Shown here in pieces: positions 1 to 9,264 of a DNA stretch of 64,000 bases. The translations under genes and the position numbers were made by a program. A model generated the notes under the pieces. That model was not told where the DNA came from. It worked only from the letters and a program-made list of their open reading frames with translations, and did no database searches. Origin of the DNA: Ensifer adhaerens (GTDB lineage Bacteria > Pseudomonadota > Alphaproteobacteria > Rhizobiales > Rhizobiaceae); assembly GCF_020035535.1 (NCBI RefSeq), contig NZ_CP083349.1, positions 3,479,501 to 3,543,500 of the forward strand, given 5' to 3'. Position 1 is the stretch's first letter; each line of letters begins with the position of its first letter.

Positions 1-330
1 GGAGATATAGAGCTCCATCACCCCGCGCCGCACATCCTTCAGACGCGGCGTCTGGGTGGAGACTTCGATGCCGGCTGCGACCGGCGTCGTGCAGGATGCC
101 GGCATGCCGGCGCGTCCCTTGATCTCGACGAGACAGAGCCGGCAGGAGCCGAACGCATCCATCATGTCCGACGCACAGAGCTTCGGCACTTCGATGCCGG
201 CATCCATCGCCGCCCGCATGATCGAGGTACCCTCGGGCACAGTAACCTCGCGCCCGTCGATCTTGAGCGTCACCAGCTTTTCGGACTTCGAAGCAGGAGT
301 GCCGTAGTCGATTTCATGAATGAGAGACAT
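1..330 (-). CDS. fdsA: Formate dehydrogenase alpha subunit, N-terminal part (cut by window edge)
   Basis: This is the first 110 residues of the large, molybdenum-containing subunit of a soluble NAD-dependent formate dehydrogenase, which oxidises formate to CO2 in the cytoplasm. The visible part is the ferredoxin-like [2Fe-2S] domain, with the cysteine pattern around KLCASDMMDAFGSCRLCLVEI and a later cysteine in PASCTTPV, as in the NuoG-like N-terminus of FdsA/FdhF proteins. The catalytic molybdopterin domain lies outside the window. The start is fixed by GAGGAGG a few bases before the ATG. It follows fdsB with an 11-base gap, so it is the third gene of fdsGBA. Assignment is firm from context and the motif; only the partial length limits it. 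Confidence 0.92.
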   Translation of the reverse strand, partial: MSLIHEIDYGTPASKSEKLVTLKIDGREVTVPEGTSIMRAAMDAGIEVPKLCASDMMDAFGSCRLCLVEIKGRAGMPASCTTPVAAGIEVSTQTPRLKDVRRGVMELYIS

Positions 331-341
331 GGTCTTCCTCC

Positions 342-1898
342 TCACTCCGCCGCTTCAACGCGCGGTGCCGGCTGAAAATCATCCGGGAAATGGGTCATGG
401 CGCTCATGACGGGATAGGGCGTAAAGCCGCCCAGCGCACAGAGCGAACCGAACTTCATCGTGTTGCAGAGATCGGCGAGCAGTTCGCGGTTCTTCTCCGG
501 CTCGATGCCGGCGGCGATCTTGTCGGCGACCTCGACACCGCGCGTCGACCCTATGCGGCAGGGCGTGCACTTGCCGCAGCTTTCGACCGCGCAAAACTCC
601 ATGGCGAAACGTGCCTGGTGCAGCATGTCGACGGTATCGTCGAAGACGACGATGCCGGCATGGCCGATGAGGCCGTCACGCGCGGCAAAGGCTTCGTAGT
701 CGAACGGCGTGTCGAACAGCGCCCGCGGGAAATAGGCGCCGAGCGGGCCGCCGACCTGCACGGCCTTCACCGGCCGGCCGCTTGCCGTGCCGCCGCCGAT
801 GTGATCGACGATCTCGCCGAGCGCCAGGCCGAAGGCGGTCTCAAAGAGGCCGGCATGCTTGACGTTGCCGGCGATCTGGATCGGGATCGTGCCGCGCGAA
901 CGGCCCATGCCGAAGTCGCGGTAGTAGGCAGCGCCCTTGTCCATGATGATGGGGACGGAGGCGAGCGAGATCACGTTGTTGATCACGGTCGGGCAGTCGA
1001 AGAGGCCCTTGTGCGCCGGAAGCGGCGGCTTGGCCCGCACGATGCCGCGCTTGCCTTCGAGGCTGTTCAGAAGCGCCGTCTCCTCGCCGCAGACATAGGC
1101 GCCGGCGCCGGTGCGCACCTCCATGTCGAAGGCACGGCCGGAGCCGAGCACCGAGGTGCCGAGCACGCCGGCCTTGCGGGCGATCTCGATCGCCTCGGCC
1201 ATCGCCGCGATCGCATGCGGGTATTCGGAGCGGGTGTAGATGAAACCCTTGCTGGCGCCCGTCGCGATGCCGGCGATCGCCATGCCCTCGATCAGCACGA
1301 AGGGATCACCCTCCATGATCATCCGGTCGGCAAAGGTGCCGCTATCGCCTTCATCCGCGTTGCAGACGATGTACTTCCGGTCGCCCGCAGCATCGAGAAC
1401 GGTCTTCCACTTGATGCCGGTCGGAAAGCCCGCGCCGCCACGACCGCGAAGGCCGCTTTCGGTCACCTGCGCGACAATGTCCTGCGGCGCCATGGCAATG
1501 GCATTGCGCAGACCGGCGAGCCCACCATGGGCCTGGTAGTCGTCGAGCGACAGGGGATCGATGATGCCGCAGCGGGCAAAGGTCAGTCTCGTCTGCTGCT
1601 TGAGGAAGGGGATGTCCTCGGTCTTCCCGAGACAGAGCGCGTGATCGCCGCCGTCAAGCAGGCCGGCATCCAGCAGCGAGATCACGTCGCGGGCCTTGAC
1701 CGGGCCATAGGCAACACGGCCACCCGCCGTTTCCACCTCGACCAGGGGTTCCAGCCAGTGCATGCCGCGCGAACCGTTGCGCACGATCGTGGCATCGAGG
1801 CCGCGTGCGCCGATCGCCTCGGCCATGGCCTTGGCAACCTTCTCCGCACCGAGCGCTATCGCCGCGGCATCGCGCGGGATGTAGATCTTGGCCGTCAT
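342..1898 (-). CDS. fdsB: Formate dehydrogenase beta subunit (NuoF-like, FMN and NADH site)
   Basis: A 518-residue protein that takes electrons from the alpha subunit and reduces NAD+. Residues 1-100 or so form a thioredoxin-like [2Fe-2S]-type domain fused to a NuoF-like core, the usual FdsB layout. The glycine-rich GLRGRGGAGFP near residue 150 is the NADH/FMN-binding motif, and the [4Fe-4S] cluster ligands are Cys441, Cys444 and Cys447 in CGKCTPCRIG plus Cys487. The start overlaps the stop of fdsG by four bases (ATGA), which indicates translational coupling. Length and motifs agree with the family, and nothing looks damaged. Confidence 0.95.
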   Translation of the reverse strand: MTAKIYIPRDAAAIALGAEKVAKAMAEAIGARGLDATIVRNGSRGMHWLEPLVEVETAGGRVAYGPVKARDVISLLDAGLLDGGDHALCLGKTEDIPFLKQQTRLTFARCGIIDPLSLDDYQAHGGLAGLRNAIAMAPQDIVAQVTESGLRGRGGAGFPTGIKWKTVLDAAGDRKYIVCNADEGDSGTFADRMIMEGDPFVLIEGMAIAGIATGASKGFIYTRSEYPHAIAAMAEAIEIARKAGVLGTSVLGSGRAFDMEVRTGAGAYVCGEETALLNSLEGKRGIVRAKPPLPAHKGLFDCPTVINNVISLASVPIIMDKGAAYYRDFGMGRSRGTIPIQIAGNVKHAGLFETAFGLALGEIVDHIGGGTASGRPVKAVQVGGPLGAYFPRALFDTPFDYEAFAARDGLIGHAGIVVFDDTVDMLHQARFAMEFCAVESCGKCTPCRIGSTRGVEVADKIAAGIEPEKNRELLADLCNTMKFGSLCALGGFTPYPVMSAMTHFPDDFQPAPRVEAAE

Positions 1899-2374
1899 CG
1901 CCGGGCCTCCTGAACGAGCGCTTCGAGTTCAGCGGCATCGACCCGGGCATGCACCTCTCCGTCGAGCATGGCGGAGGGTGCGCAGGAACAGAGCCCGAGA
2001 CAGTAGACCGGCTCCAGCGTCACGGCGCCATCCGGGGTCGTCTGGTGAAAATCGATGCCGAGCAACCGCTTCGCCCGCTCGGCAAGCTGATCGCCACCCA
2101 TCGACTGACAGGCTTCGGCCCGACAGAGCTTCAGCACGTGGCGCCCGGCCGGATGCTCGCGGAAGTCATGGTAGAAGGTCATGACCCCGTAGACTTCGGC
2201 GCGCGACAGGTTGAGCTCGCGCGCTATCACCGGAAGACATTCCTGCGGCACATGGCCGAATTCTTCCTGGATCTCGTGCAGGATCGGCAGCAGCGGCCCT
2301 TCGAGCCCCTTCAGCGCCTCGACGATGGCGAGCGTGGTATCCGCGATATCGGCGCGCGGCTGATGGATATTCAA
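1895..2374 (-). CDS. fdsG: Formate dehydrogenase gamma subunit (NuoE-like), TTG start
   Basis: A small [2Fe-2S] subunit related to NuoE that passes electrons within the formate dehydrogenase complex. Cluster ligands are Cys84 and Cys89 (LCRAEAC) and Cys125 and Cys129 (YCLGLC) when counted from the start chosen here. I chose the TTG at 2374 (protein begins MNIHQPRADIADT, 159 residues) because GGGAGG lies just upstream and the family normally begins this way. An in-frame ATG at 2488 would add 38 residues unlike FdsG. It is the first gene of the fds operon. Expression is probably controlled by the LysR gene just upstream. Confidence 0.9.
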   Translation of the reverse strand: MNIHQPRADIADTTLAIVEALKGLEGPLLPILHEIQEEFGHVPQECLPVIARELNLSRAEVYGVMTFYHDFREHPAGRHVLKLCRAEACQSMGGDQLAERAKRLLGIDFHQTTPDGAVTLEPVYCLGLCSCAPSAMLDGEVHARVDAAELEALVQEARR

Positions 2375-2538
2375 CGGGAGCCCTCCCGGCTCGTGGGCGA
2401 GGCGGCGACACCCGAAACGGGCGAGCGGCCCAGCCGACATTTCACTTCTGGCGAAGGCCGTTCCTCGGCGGTCTCCGGCCATGATCAAAAAGCTTCGCGC
2501 TTATGGCCCCATGGGTCAATAAGGCTGTTCCGTCGATC

Positions 2539-2555
2539 GATAGAAAAAATCTATC
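2539..2555. promoter_or_regulatory. Candidate LysR-type box upstream of fdsG
   Basis: GATAGA and TCTATC flank five A/T bases, giving a perfect dyad that contains T-N11-A, the classic LysR-family binding core. It overlaps the stop codon of the LysR gene and lies about 170 bases before the fdsG start. It could instead act as a weak hairpin at the end of the regulator transcript. The regulator identity is inferred from position. Confidence 0.45.
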
Positions 2556-3447
2556 AAGCCTGGTTTCGCTCGCCCAGGATACGCGCCTCGTGCAGCAAAG
2601 CGGAGACGAGTGGCGTAAACGGTTCGCGATGTGTCGCAACCAGGCCGACCGTGTGGCGGGCATCCGGATCGACGATCGGGATCATCCGGATATCCTCGTG
2701 AAAACCAAATGATTTCGCGACGTTGAACGGCATGATGCTGGCCCATCGGCCGGTGCGCACGTGCGAAAAAAGCACGATCATCGAGTTCGATTCGAGCGTC
2801 GGCTTGGCCACGGCGCCCGCTTCGGAAAAATGCTGGTTTATGATGCGACGGTTCTGCATGTCGGCCGTCAATAGACAAAGCCGAACGTCGCTAACCTCTT
2901 TCCACGTCACGCTTTCCCGCTCCGAAAGCGGCGTACCGGCGGCGGTGACGAGGTGGTAGCGCTCGACCTGAAGCGGAACGCTGGTCACCCGGCCGAGCGG
3001 CTCGTTCTCCAGATAGGTCAAGCCGGCATCGATCTCGAGGTTTTCGAGCAGCGCCAGGATCTGCACCGATGTCGTCGACAGCACGGAAAAGGTAACGTCC
3101 GGGTGCTTTTCCTGGAACGGCGCCGTCAGCATCGGCACCATGGCGAGCGTCGTCGGCACGGCCGCCAGGCGGATGTGACCGGAAAGACCCTTGCGCGCCG
3201 CCCGCATCTCCTCCCGCATGGTGCGGGTGTCGCCGACAATGCGCCGAGCCCATTCGAGCACCCGCTGACCCTCCGGCGTCAGCCCCTGGAAGCGCGAACC
3301 ACGGCTGACCAGCATGACACCGAGCTGATCCTCCAGCTGGCGAATGGCCGCAGACAGCGTCGGCTGCGTCACCCCGCATTCCTCCGCCGCGCGACCGAAG
3401 TGCCGTTCGCGCGCAAGGACGAGGAACATTTCCAGCTTATCGATCAT
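2554..3447 (-). CDS. fdsR: LysR-family regulator, probable formate dehydrogenase regulator
   Basis: A 297-residue LysR-type transcription factor. The winged helix-turn-helix is at residues 1-60 (AAEECGVTQPTLSAAIRQLEDQLG), followed by a periplasmic-binding-protein-like effector domain. It is on the same strand as fdsGBA and directly upstream; LysR genes named fdsR occupy the same place beside fds operons in other proteobacteria. Formate or a metabolite of formate as inducer is inference. A T-N11-A dyad at its 3' end is a candidate target. The gene is full length. The symbol rests on position rather than on unique sequence features. Confidence 0.75.
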   Translation of the reverse strand: MIDKLEMFLVLARERHFGRAAEECGVTQPTLSAAIRQLEDQLGVMLVSRGSRFQGLTPEGQRVLEWARRIVGDTRTMREEMRAARKGLSGHIRLAAVPTTLAMVPMLTAPFQEKHPDVTFSVLSTTSVQILALLENLEIDAGLTYLENEPLGRVTSVPLQVERYHLVTAAGTPLSERESVTWKEVSDVRLCLLTADMQNRRIINQHFSEAGAVAKPTLESNSMIVLFSHVRTGRWASIMPFNVAKSFGFHEDIRMIPIVDPDARHTVGLVATHREPFTPLVSALLHEARILGERNQA

Positions 3448-3473
3448 ATCCGGCTTTCAGTTATTGTGGCTCT

Positions 3474-3522
3474 GCCCCTCACCCTGACCCTCTCCCCGCT
3501 TGCGGGGCGAGGGGACGTGGCG
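3474..3522. repeat. Intergenic palindromic repeat of the rhizobial type
   Basis: The stretch CCCTCACCCTGACCCTC followed by CCCCGCTTGCGGGG and GAGGGG resembles the short palindromic intergenic repeats found in many copies in Rhizobiaceae genomes. It lies between the LysR gene and the SDR gene. Only one copy occurs in this window, so the repeat status rests on recollection of the motif. Confidence 0.5.
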
Positions 3523-3606
3523 CTTCGCGTGGTAGCCCCTTCAGGATGCGAGCCCCGAATGGAGTGGACGAAGCCAGCGGACGCCGCAGCCGACTTCATC
3601 TACCGC

Positions 3607-4374
3607 TCAAACGATCAACTGGCCACCATTGACCTCGAGCACCTGCCCCGTGATGTAGCCCGACAGCGCATGCGAGGCGAGGAAGAGATAAGCAGGCGCA
3701 CAATCCTCCGCCGTTCCAAGCCGCCCGAGCGGGATGGTCTTGCGGGTCGCCTCCAGTTTCTCCGGCGACGAATAGCGTTCGTGGAAATCGGTGGTAATCG
3801 TGCCGGGCGAGACGCAATTGACCCGGATCCCCTCGGGCGCGAGTTCGCGGGCCAGCGCCTTGGAATAGGTGGAAACGAAAGCCTTGGTCGCCGAATAGAT
3901 CGAAGAGCCGGCGCTGCCCCCGGTCAGTGCCGAGATCGACACCGTGTTGACGACGGCCGGATGCGTGCCCTTGCGCAGGAGCGGCAGCATGGCCCGCGTC
4001 ATCTCTACGACCGCCGTCTGGTTGAGCTGAACGACAGTCTGATACTGCTCGTCAGTGAGCTCCGCCGCGGGAAAGCGACCGACCATCGTGCCGGCATTGT
4101 TGATGAGGATATCGACGCTGCCGAACCGGCTGCGCACCACGTCGGCCAGCCCCTCGACACCACCGGGTGCCAGGAAGTCTGCAGTGGCGACGTGCGCCCG
4201 GCCTTCCGTTGCCGCCGATTCGAGAAAATCGGGCAATTCACCGATCGACCGGCCGGCATGAACCAGCACGTGCGCGCCGCAATCCAGAAACTGCCGCGCC
4301 ACCTCCAGCCCGATGCCGCGCCCGGCCCCGGTGACGACGACGGTCATGCCTTTGAACAAGGCCGGATGAAACAT
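3607..4374 (-). CDS. SDR-family oxidoreductase
   Basis: A 255-residue classical short-chain dehydrogenase/reductase. The nucleotide-binding TGAGRGIG is at residues 16-23, NNAG follows near 90, and the catalytic Ser...Tyr-x-x-x-Lys set is seen in SISALTGG and YSATK, with a normal C-terminus (SGYITGQVLEVNGGQL). The substrate cannot be told; 3-oxoacyl-ACP reductase-like or sugar/polyol dehydrogenase are both possible. It is divergent from glpR, with about 170 bases between starts, but it lacks a convincing GlpR site of its own. I therefore do not place it in the glycerol regulon. Confidence 0.85.
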   Translation of the reverse strand: MFHPALFKGMTVVVTGAGRGIGLEVARQFLDCGAHVLVHAGRSIGELPDFLESAATEGRAHVATADFLAPGGVEGLADVVRSRFGSVDILINNAGTMVGRFPAAELTDEQYQTVVQLNQTAVVEMTRAMLPLLRKGTHPAVVNTVSISALTGGSAGSSIYSATKAFVSTYSKALARELAPEGIRVNCVSPGTITTDFHERYSSPEKLEATRKTIPLGRLGTAEDCAPAYLFLASHALSGYITGQVLEVNGGQLIV

Positions 4375-4455
4375 GTCTTTCCCCTCTTCATTCCTCGGGC
4401 AGCGTCGCCCATCGCCGAAACGAATGCAACGCGCTCCGGCATTTTAAACCATGAC

Positions 4456-4467
4456 GAAACCGGTTTC
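4456..4467. promoter_or_regulatory. 12-bp perfect palindrome between the SDR gene and glpR
   Basis: GAAACC/GGTTTC is a perfect palindrome in the divergent intergenic region, 33 bases before the glpR operator. It could be an operator for the SDR gene. The regulator is unknown. Confidence 0.3.
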
Positions 4468-4490
4468 ACGATAAACGCCGATTTAGGAAA

Positions 4491-4532
4491 TTGCGCAGCT
4501 TTCGTTTTCGCATATTATGAAAGAAAACGAAA
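4491..4532 (+). promoter_or_regulatory. glpR promoter with GlpR operator palindrome
   Basis: TTGCGC (4491-4496), 16 bases and TATTAT (4513-4518) form a plausible -35/-10 pair. TTTCGTTTTC (4500-4509) and its exact inverse GAAAACGAAA (4523-4532) flank the -10. The same TTTCGTTTT half-site recurs before glpD. This fits autorepression by the DeoR-family GlpR. Confidence 0.6.
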
Positions 4533-4546
4533 ATGAGGAGGATGGA

Positions 4547-5311
4547 ATGTATCTGACAGGTCGGCAGGCGGAGATTCTGGAATTGGCAAAAAGCGAAGGT
4601 CGTGTGCTCGTGGAAGAGCTGGCGCAGCGCTTTTCCGTGACCCCGCAAACGATCCGAAAGGACCTGAACGATCTCTGCGACGCCAAGGTTCTGAACCGCA
4701 TTCACGGCGGTGCGATCTTCCCGAGTGGCAAGGAAAACGTCAAATACGATGCCCGCCGCCAGATCGCGGCGCCGGAGAAACAGGCAATCGGCAAGGCTGC
4801 CGCCGAGCTCATCCCCGACAATGCCTCGCTCTTCATCAATATCGGCACTACGACGGAAGCCGTCGGCGAGGCCCTTCTCGACCACAAGGAATTGATGGTC
4901 ATCACCAACAACATCAATGTCGCCAACCGCTTACGTGTTTTCCCCTCGATCGAGGTGGTGATCACCGGTGGCGTCGTGCGCGGCTCGGACGGCGGCATCG
5001 TCGGCGAGGCCGCCGTCGACTTCATCAAGCAGTTCAAGGTCGACTTCGCCGTCATCGGCGCCTCGGCGATCGACCATGACGGCGCGCTGCTCGATTTCGA
5101 TTTCCGCGAAGTGAAAGTCGCGCAGGCGATCATCGCCAATGCGCGCCATGTCATCCTCGTTTCCGATTCGACCAAGTTCGAAAGAACCGCACCGGTGCGT
5201 ATCGGTCATATCTCGCAGGTTCAGACCTTCATCACCGATCGTTGCACACTCGAAAACGTGAGAAAAATCTGTGCTGAACAGGACGTTCGGCTGATCGAAA
5301 CCGACGCCTGA
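4547..5311 (+). CDS. glpR: DeoR-family glycerol regulon repressor
   Basis: A 254-residue DeoR-family repressor. The N-terminal helix-turn-helix (LAQRFSVTPQTIRKDLNDL, residues 21-39) is followed by the DeoR C-terminal sensor domain with the sugar-phosphate-binding signature around NIGTTTEAVGEAL. In this family glycerol-3-phosphate is the usual inducer. The start at 4547 is chosen over the in-frame ATG at 4517 because GAGGAGG lies six bases before it and 4517 falls inside the operator palindrome. It precedes glpD on the same strand, with a 131-base gap holding a second promoter. Confidence 0.88.
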   Translation: MYLTGRQAEILELAKSEGRVLVEELAQRFSVTPQTIRKDLNDLCDAKVLNRIHGGAIFPSGKENVKYDARRQIAAPEKQAIGKAAAELIPDNASLFINIGTTTEAVGEALLDHKELMVITNNINVANRLRVFPSIEVVITGGVVRGSDGGIVGEAAVDFIKQFKVDFAVIGASAIDHDGALLDFDFREVKVAQAIIANARHVILVSDSTKFERTAPVRIGHISQVQTFITDRCTLENVRKICAEQDVRLIETDA

Positions 5312-5354
5312 ATCGGGAGGATTAGGCACCCCTAAAGATTCGGGGCGCATTCGT

Positions 5355-5397
5355 TTGACATTCGATATGTTTTCGTTTTAACTGATTTCACTTTCGC
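5355..5397 (+). promoter_or_regulatory. glpD promoter with GlpR half-sites
   Basis: TTGACA (5355-5360) with a T/A-rich -10 near 5377-5383 (TTTAACT). TTTTCGTTTTA lies between the two elements and TTTCACTTTCGC follows the -10; both match the TTTCGTTTTC arm of the glpR operator. Repression by steric block is inferred. Confidence 0.5.
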
Positions 5398-5442
5398 TGA
5401 CGCATCAATTTGTGCATCGCGAAACGTGGAGGGGAAACAGCA

Positions 5443-6960
5443 GTGTCAGAGCAGGCAATCTACGACGTCTTCGTCATCGGCGGCGGCATCAACGGATGCG
5501 GCATCGCGCGCGACGCGGTCGGCCGCGGATATTCGGTCGCATTGGCCGAAATGAACGATTTCGCTTCCGGCACCTCTTCCGGCTCCACCAAGCTCATTCA
5601 CGGCGGCCTGCGCTATCTCGAACATTACGAGTTCCGGCTGGTGCGCGAAGCGCTGATGGAGCGCGAAGTGCTCTGGGCGATGGCGCCGCATGTCATCTGG
5701 CCGATGCGCTTCGTGCTGCCTTATCACAAGGGTGGCCTGCGACCGGCCTGGCTCATCCGCCTCGGCCTCTTCCTTTACGATCATATCGGCGGCCGAAAGC
5801 TGCTGCCGGCGACGGCGACGCTGGACATGAACCGCGACCCAGCCGGAAAGCCGCTGAAGCGCCTGTTCAACAAGGCATTCGAATACTCCGACGGCTGGGT
5901 CAACGATGCCCGCCTCGTGGTCTTGAACGCCCGCGACGCAGCAGACCGCGGCGCCGTCATCATGGCGCGCACCCGTGTCGTCTCCGCGCGCCGCGACGGC
6001 GCGCTCTGGACGATCGAAACCGAAAACCAGGCGACGGGCGAACGCAAGACCCTGAAGGCCCGCATGCTCATCAATGCCGCCGGTCCCTGGGTCGATGCGG
6101 TGCTTTCCGGCGCGCTCGGCAAGAACGATGTCCACAATGTCCGCCTCGTGCAGGGCAGCCACATCGTGGTGAAGAAGAAGTTCGACGATCCGCGCGCTTA
6201 TTTCTTCCAGAACCCGGATGGCCGCATCATGTTCGCCATCCCTTACGAAGAAGATTTCACGCTGATCGGCACCACCGATCGCGATTACGCGGGCAATCCC
6301 TCGGACGTCCGCATTAGCGACGCCGAGATCGACTATCTCTGCAGCGCGGCGAGCGAGTATTTTCTGGAGCCGGTAAGGAAAGACGACATCGTCTGGACCT
6401 ATTCGGCCGTGCGCCCGCTCTATGACGACGGCGCCAGCAAGGCACAGGAAGCAACCCGCGACTACGTGCTGCGCGTCGAGGGCGACAAGGACACAGCCCC
6501 CCTGCTCAATGTCTTCGGCGGCAAGCTCACGACCTACCGCCGCCTCGGCGAATCCGCGCTGGAAAAGATCGGTGAAACGATCGGCGTCAAAGGGGCGAAA
6601 TGGACGGCGGGATCGAAGCTTCCGGGCGGTGATTTTCCGGCTCAAGGCTATGCCGATGAGGTCGCAAGGCTGCGGAAACAATACTCTTTCCTTGCCCCCG
6701 CACATGCCCGCCGCCTCGTGCGCCTTTACGGCACACGCGCCGCGGCGCTTCTGGGTTCGGCTTCGAACGAGGCCGGCCTCGGCCACCGCTTCGGCGCCGA
6801 TCTCTACGAGGTCGAGGTCCAGTGGTTGATGACGCAGGAATGGGCACGGCACGCCGAGGACGTGCTGTGGCGCCGGACCAAGTTGGGACTGAAGCTGACG
6901 CCCGGCGAGGCGGCAGCGCTGGAGGAATACATGCGGGGCGCGGCTAACGCAGCCGCCTGA
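5443..6960 (+). CDS. glpD: Aerobic glycerol-3-phosphate dehydrogenase
   Basis: A 505-residue FAD flavoprotein that oxidises glycerol-3-phosphate to dihydroxyacetone phosphate at the membrane and passes electrons to quinone. The FAD-binding VIGGGINGCGIARDA is at the N-terminus, followed by SGTSSGSTKLIHGGLRYL (typical of GlpD). The C-terminal cap domain is present. The start is the GTG at 5443, with GGAGGGG eight bases before; an ATG at 5410 would add 11 residues. No glycerol kinase gene is seen in the window, so GlpK must be encoded elsewhere. GlpR half-sites lie upstream. Confidence 0.95.
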   Translation: MSEQAIYDVFVIGGGINGCGIARDAVGRGYSVALAEMNDFASGTSSGSTKLIHGGLRYLEHYEFRLVREALMEREVLWAMAPHVIWPMRFVLPYHKGGLRPAWLIRLGLFLYDHIGGRKLLPATATLDMNRDPAGKPLKRLFNKAFEYSDGWVNDARLVVLNARDAADRGAVIMARTRVVSARRDGALWTIETENQATGERKTLKARMLINAAGPWVDAVLSGALGKNDVHNVRLVQGSHIVVKKKFDDPRAYFFQNPDGRIMFAIPYEEDFTLIGTTDRDYAGNPSDVRISDAEIDYLCSAASEYFLEPVRKDDIVWTYSAVRPLYDDGASKAQEATRDYVLRVEGDKDTAPLLNVFGGKLTTYRRLGESALEKIGETIGVKGAKWTAGSKLPGGDFPAQGYADEVARLRKQYSFLAPAHARRLVRLYGTRAAALLGSASNEAGLGHRFGADLYEVEVQWLMTQEWARHAEDVLWRRTKLGLKLTPGEAAALEEYMRGAANAAA

Positions 6961-6975
6961 GGACGCTCGCATTCA

Positions 6976-7068
6976 GAAGCATTTCCAGCGAAATCGCGCA
7001 GCGGTTTCTGCGTCCGGAGATGTGAAATACGACGACATGGAGCGTTTCCGCACGGCGTGGAAACGCTC
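6976..7068. repeat. Rhizobial intergenic mosaic element with hairpin
   Basis: The sequence from GCATTTCCAGCGAAA through CAGCGGTTTCTGCGTCCGG resembles a short interspersed element common in Rhizobiales intergenic regions. It ends in an inverted repeat, GAGCGTTTCC (7040-7049) and GGAAACGCTC (7059-7068). It sits between glpD and glpS. One copy is in this window, so the family assignment is from memory. Confidence 0.5.
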
Positions 7069-7099
7069 TGGACTGCCGACAGGCTGGGTGGAGAATTCA

Positions 7100-8170
7100 A
7101 TGCTTGAAATGAAGAAGATATCCAAGGTCGTGGGCGGGGAGACGCATATCTACCCGACCGACCTGGTGCTGGAGAGGGGGTCGCTGAACGTGCTGCTCGG
7201 CCCGACCCTTTCCGGCAAGACGTCGCTGATGCGGCTGATGGCCGGTCTCGACAAGCCCGCTTCCGGTTCGCTGACTTTCGATGGTGCCGACGTCACCGGC
7301 TTGCCGGTACAAAAGCGTTCGGTCGCCATGGTCTACCAGCAGTTCATCAACTATCCGGCGATGACGGTCTATGAGAACATCGCCTCGCCGATGCGCATCA
7401 GCGGCGCGGATGCTGCTACCATCGACCGCGAAGTGCGCAAGGCTGCCGATCTCCTGAAGCTGACACCTTATCTCGATCGCACACCGCTCAATCTCTCGGG
7501 TGGCCAGCAGCAGCGCACGGCACTCGCCCGCGCCATCGTCAAGAACGCCGATCTCGTGCTGCTCGACGAACCGCTCGCCAACCTCGACTATAAGCTGCGC
7601 GAGGAACTGCGCGAGGAGCTGCCGAAGATCTTCGCCGCGTCCGGCGCCATCTTCGTCTATGCGACGACCGAACCTTCGGAGGCATTGCTGCTCGGCGGCA
7701 ATACGGCGGCCCTCAGCCAGGGCCGCATCACCCAGTTCGGCAAGACGATCGACGTCTATCGCCGCCCGGTCGACCTCATCACCGCCCGCACCTTCGCCGA
7801 CCCGCCGCTGAACTGCATCGAACTGGTCAAATCAGGCTCCGCCTTCACGCTCGACAGCAAGTCCGTGCTCGCCGTTCCGGCGCATCTGGCTGGCATCGCC
7901 GACGGTCGTTGCACCGTCGCCTTCCAGCCGCATCACATCTCCTTCGACCGCCCCCAGGGCGGCGGCGATGCGCTCACCGTCAAGACGGCGATCTCCGAAA
8001 TCGCCGGCTCGGAAAGCTTCATTCACGTCGGCTTTGCCAATGCGCGCTGGGTCATGCTGGCGCCGGGCATTCACGACATCGAACCAGACGCGACCCTCGA
8101 GGTCTTCGTCGATACCCGCCATCTCATGGCTTTCGGGCCGGATGGTCGCGCCATCGGCGGCACGGCCTAA
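7100..8170 (+). CDS. glpS: Glycerol ABC transporter ATP-binding protein GlpS
   Basis: A 356-residue ABC ATPase of the sugar/glycerol importer class, with a C-terminal TOBE-like regulatory domain. Walker A is GPTLSGKT (34-41), the signature is a canonical LSGGQ (132-136), and Walker B is LVLLDEP (152-158). The switch histidine is missing: YATTEPSEAL has Thr190 where YVTHDQTEAL is normal. It pairs with GlpT, which has the opposite defect. The start is set by GGTGGAG before ATG 7100; upstream in-frame ATGs lie in the intergenic repeat. It is the first gene of the importer operon, named after the R. leguminosarum glpSTPQ set. Confidence 0.9.
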   Translation: MLEMKKISKVVGGETHIYPTDLVLERGSLNVLLGPTLSGKTSLMRLMAGLDKPASGSLTFDGADVTGLPVQKRSVAMVYQQFINYPAMTVYENIASPMRISGADAATIDREVRKAADLLKLTPYLDRTPLNLSGGQQQRTALARAIVKNADLVLLDEPLANLDYKLREELREELPKIFAASGAIFVYATTEPSEALLLGGNTAALSQGRITQFGKTIDVYRRPVDLITARTFADPPLNCIELVKSGSAFTLDSKSVLAVPAHLAGIADGRCTVAFQPHHISFDRPQGGGDALTVKTAISEIAGSESFIHVGFANARWVMLAPGIHDIEPDATLEVFVDTRHLMAFGPDGRAIGGTA

Positions 8171-8191
8171 AGGAGGCGCTGGGAGGAAAAC

Positions 8192-9262
<1,071 letters not shown>

Positions 9263-9264
9263 CC

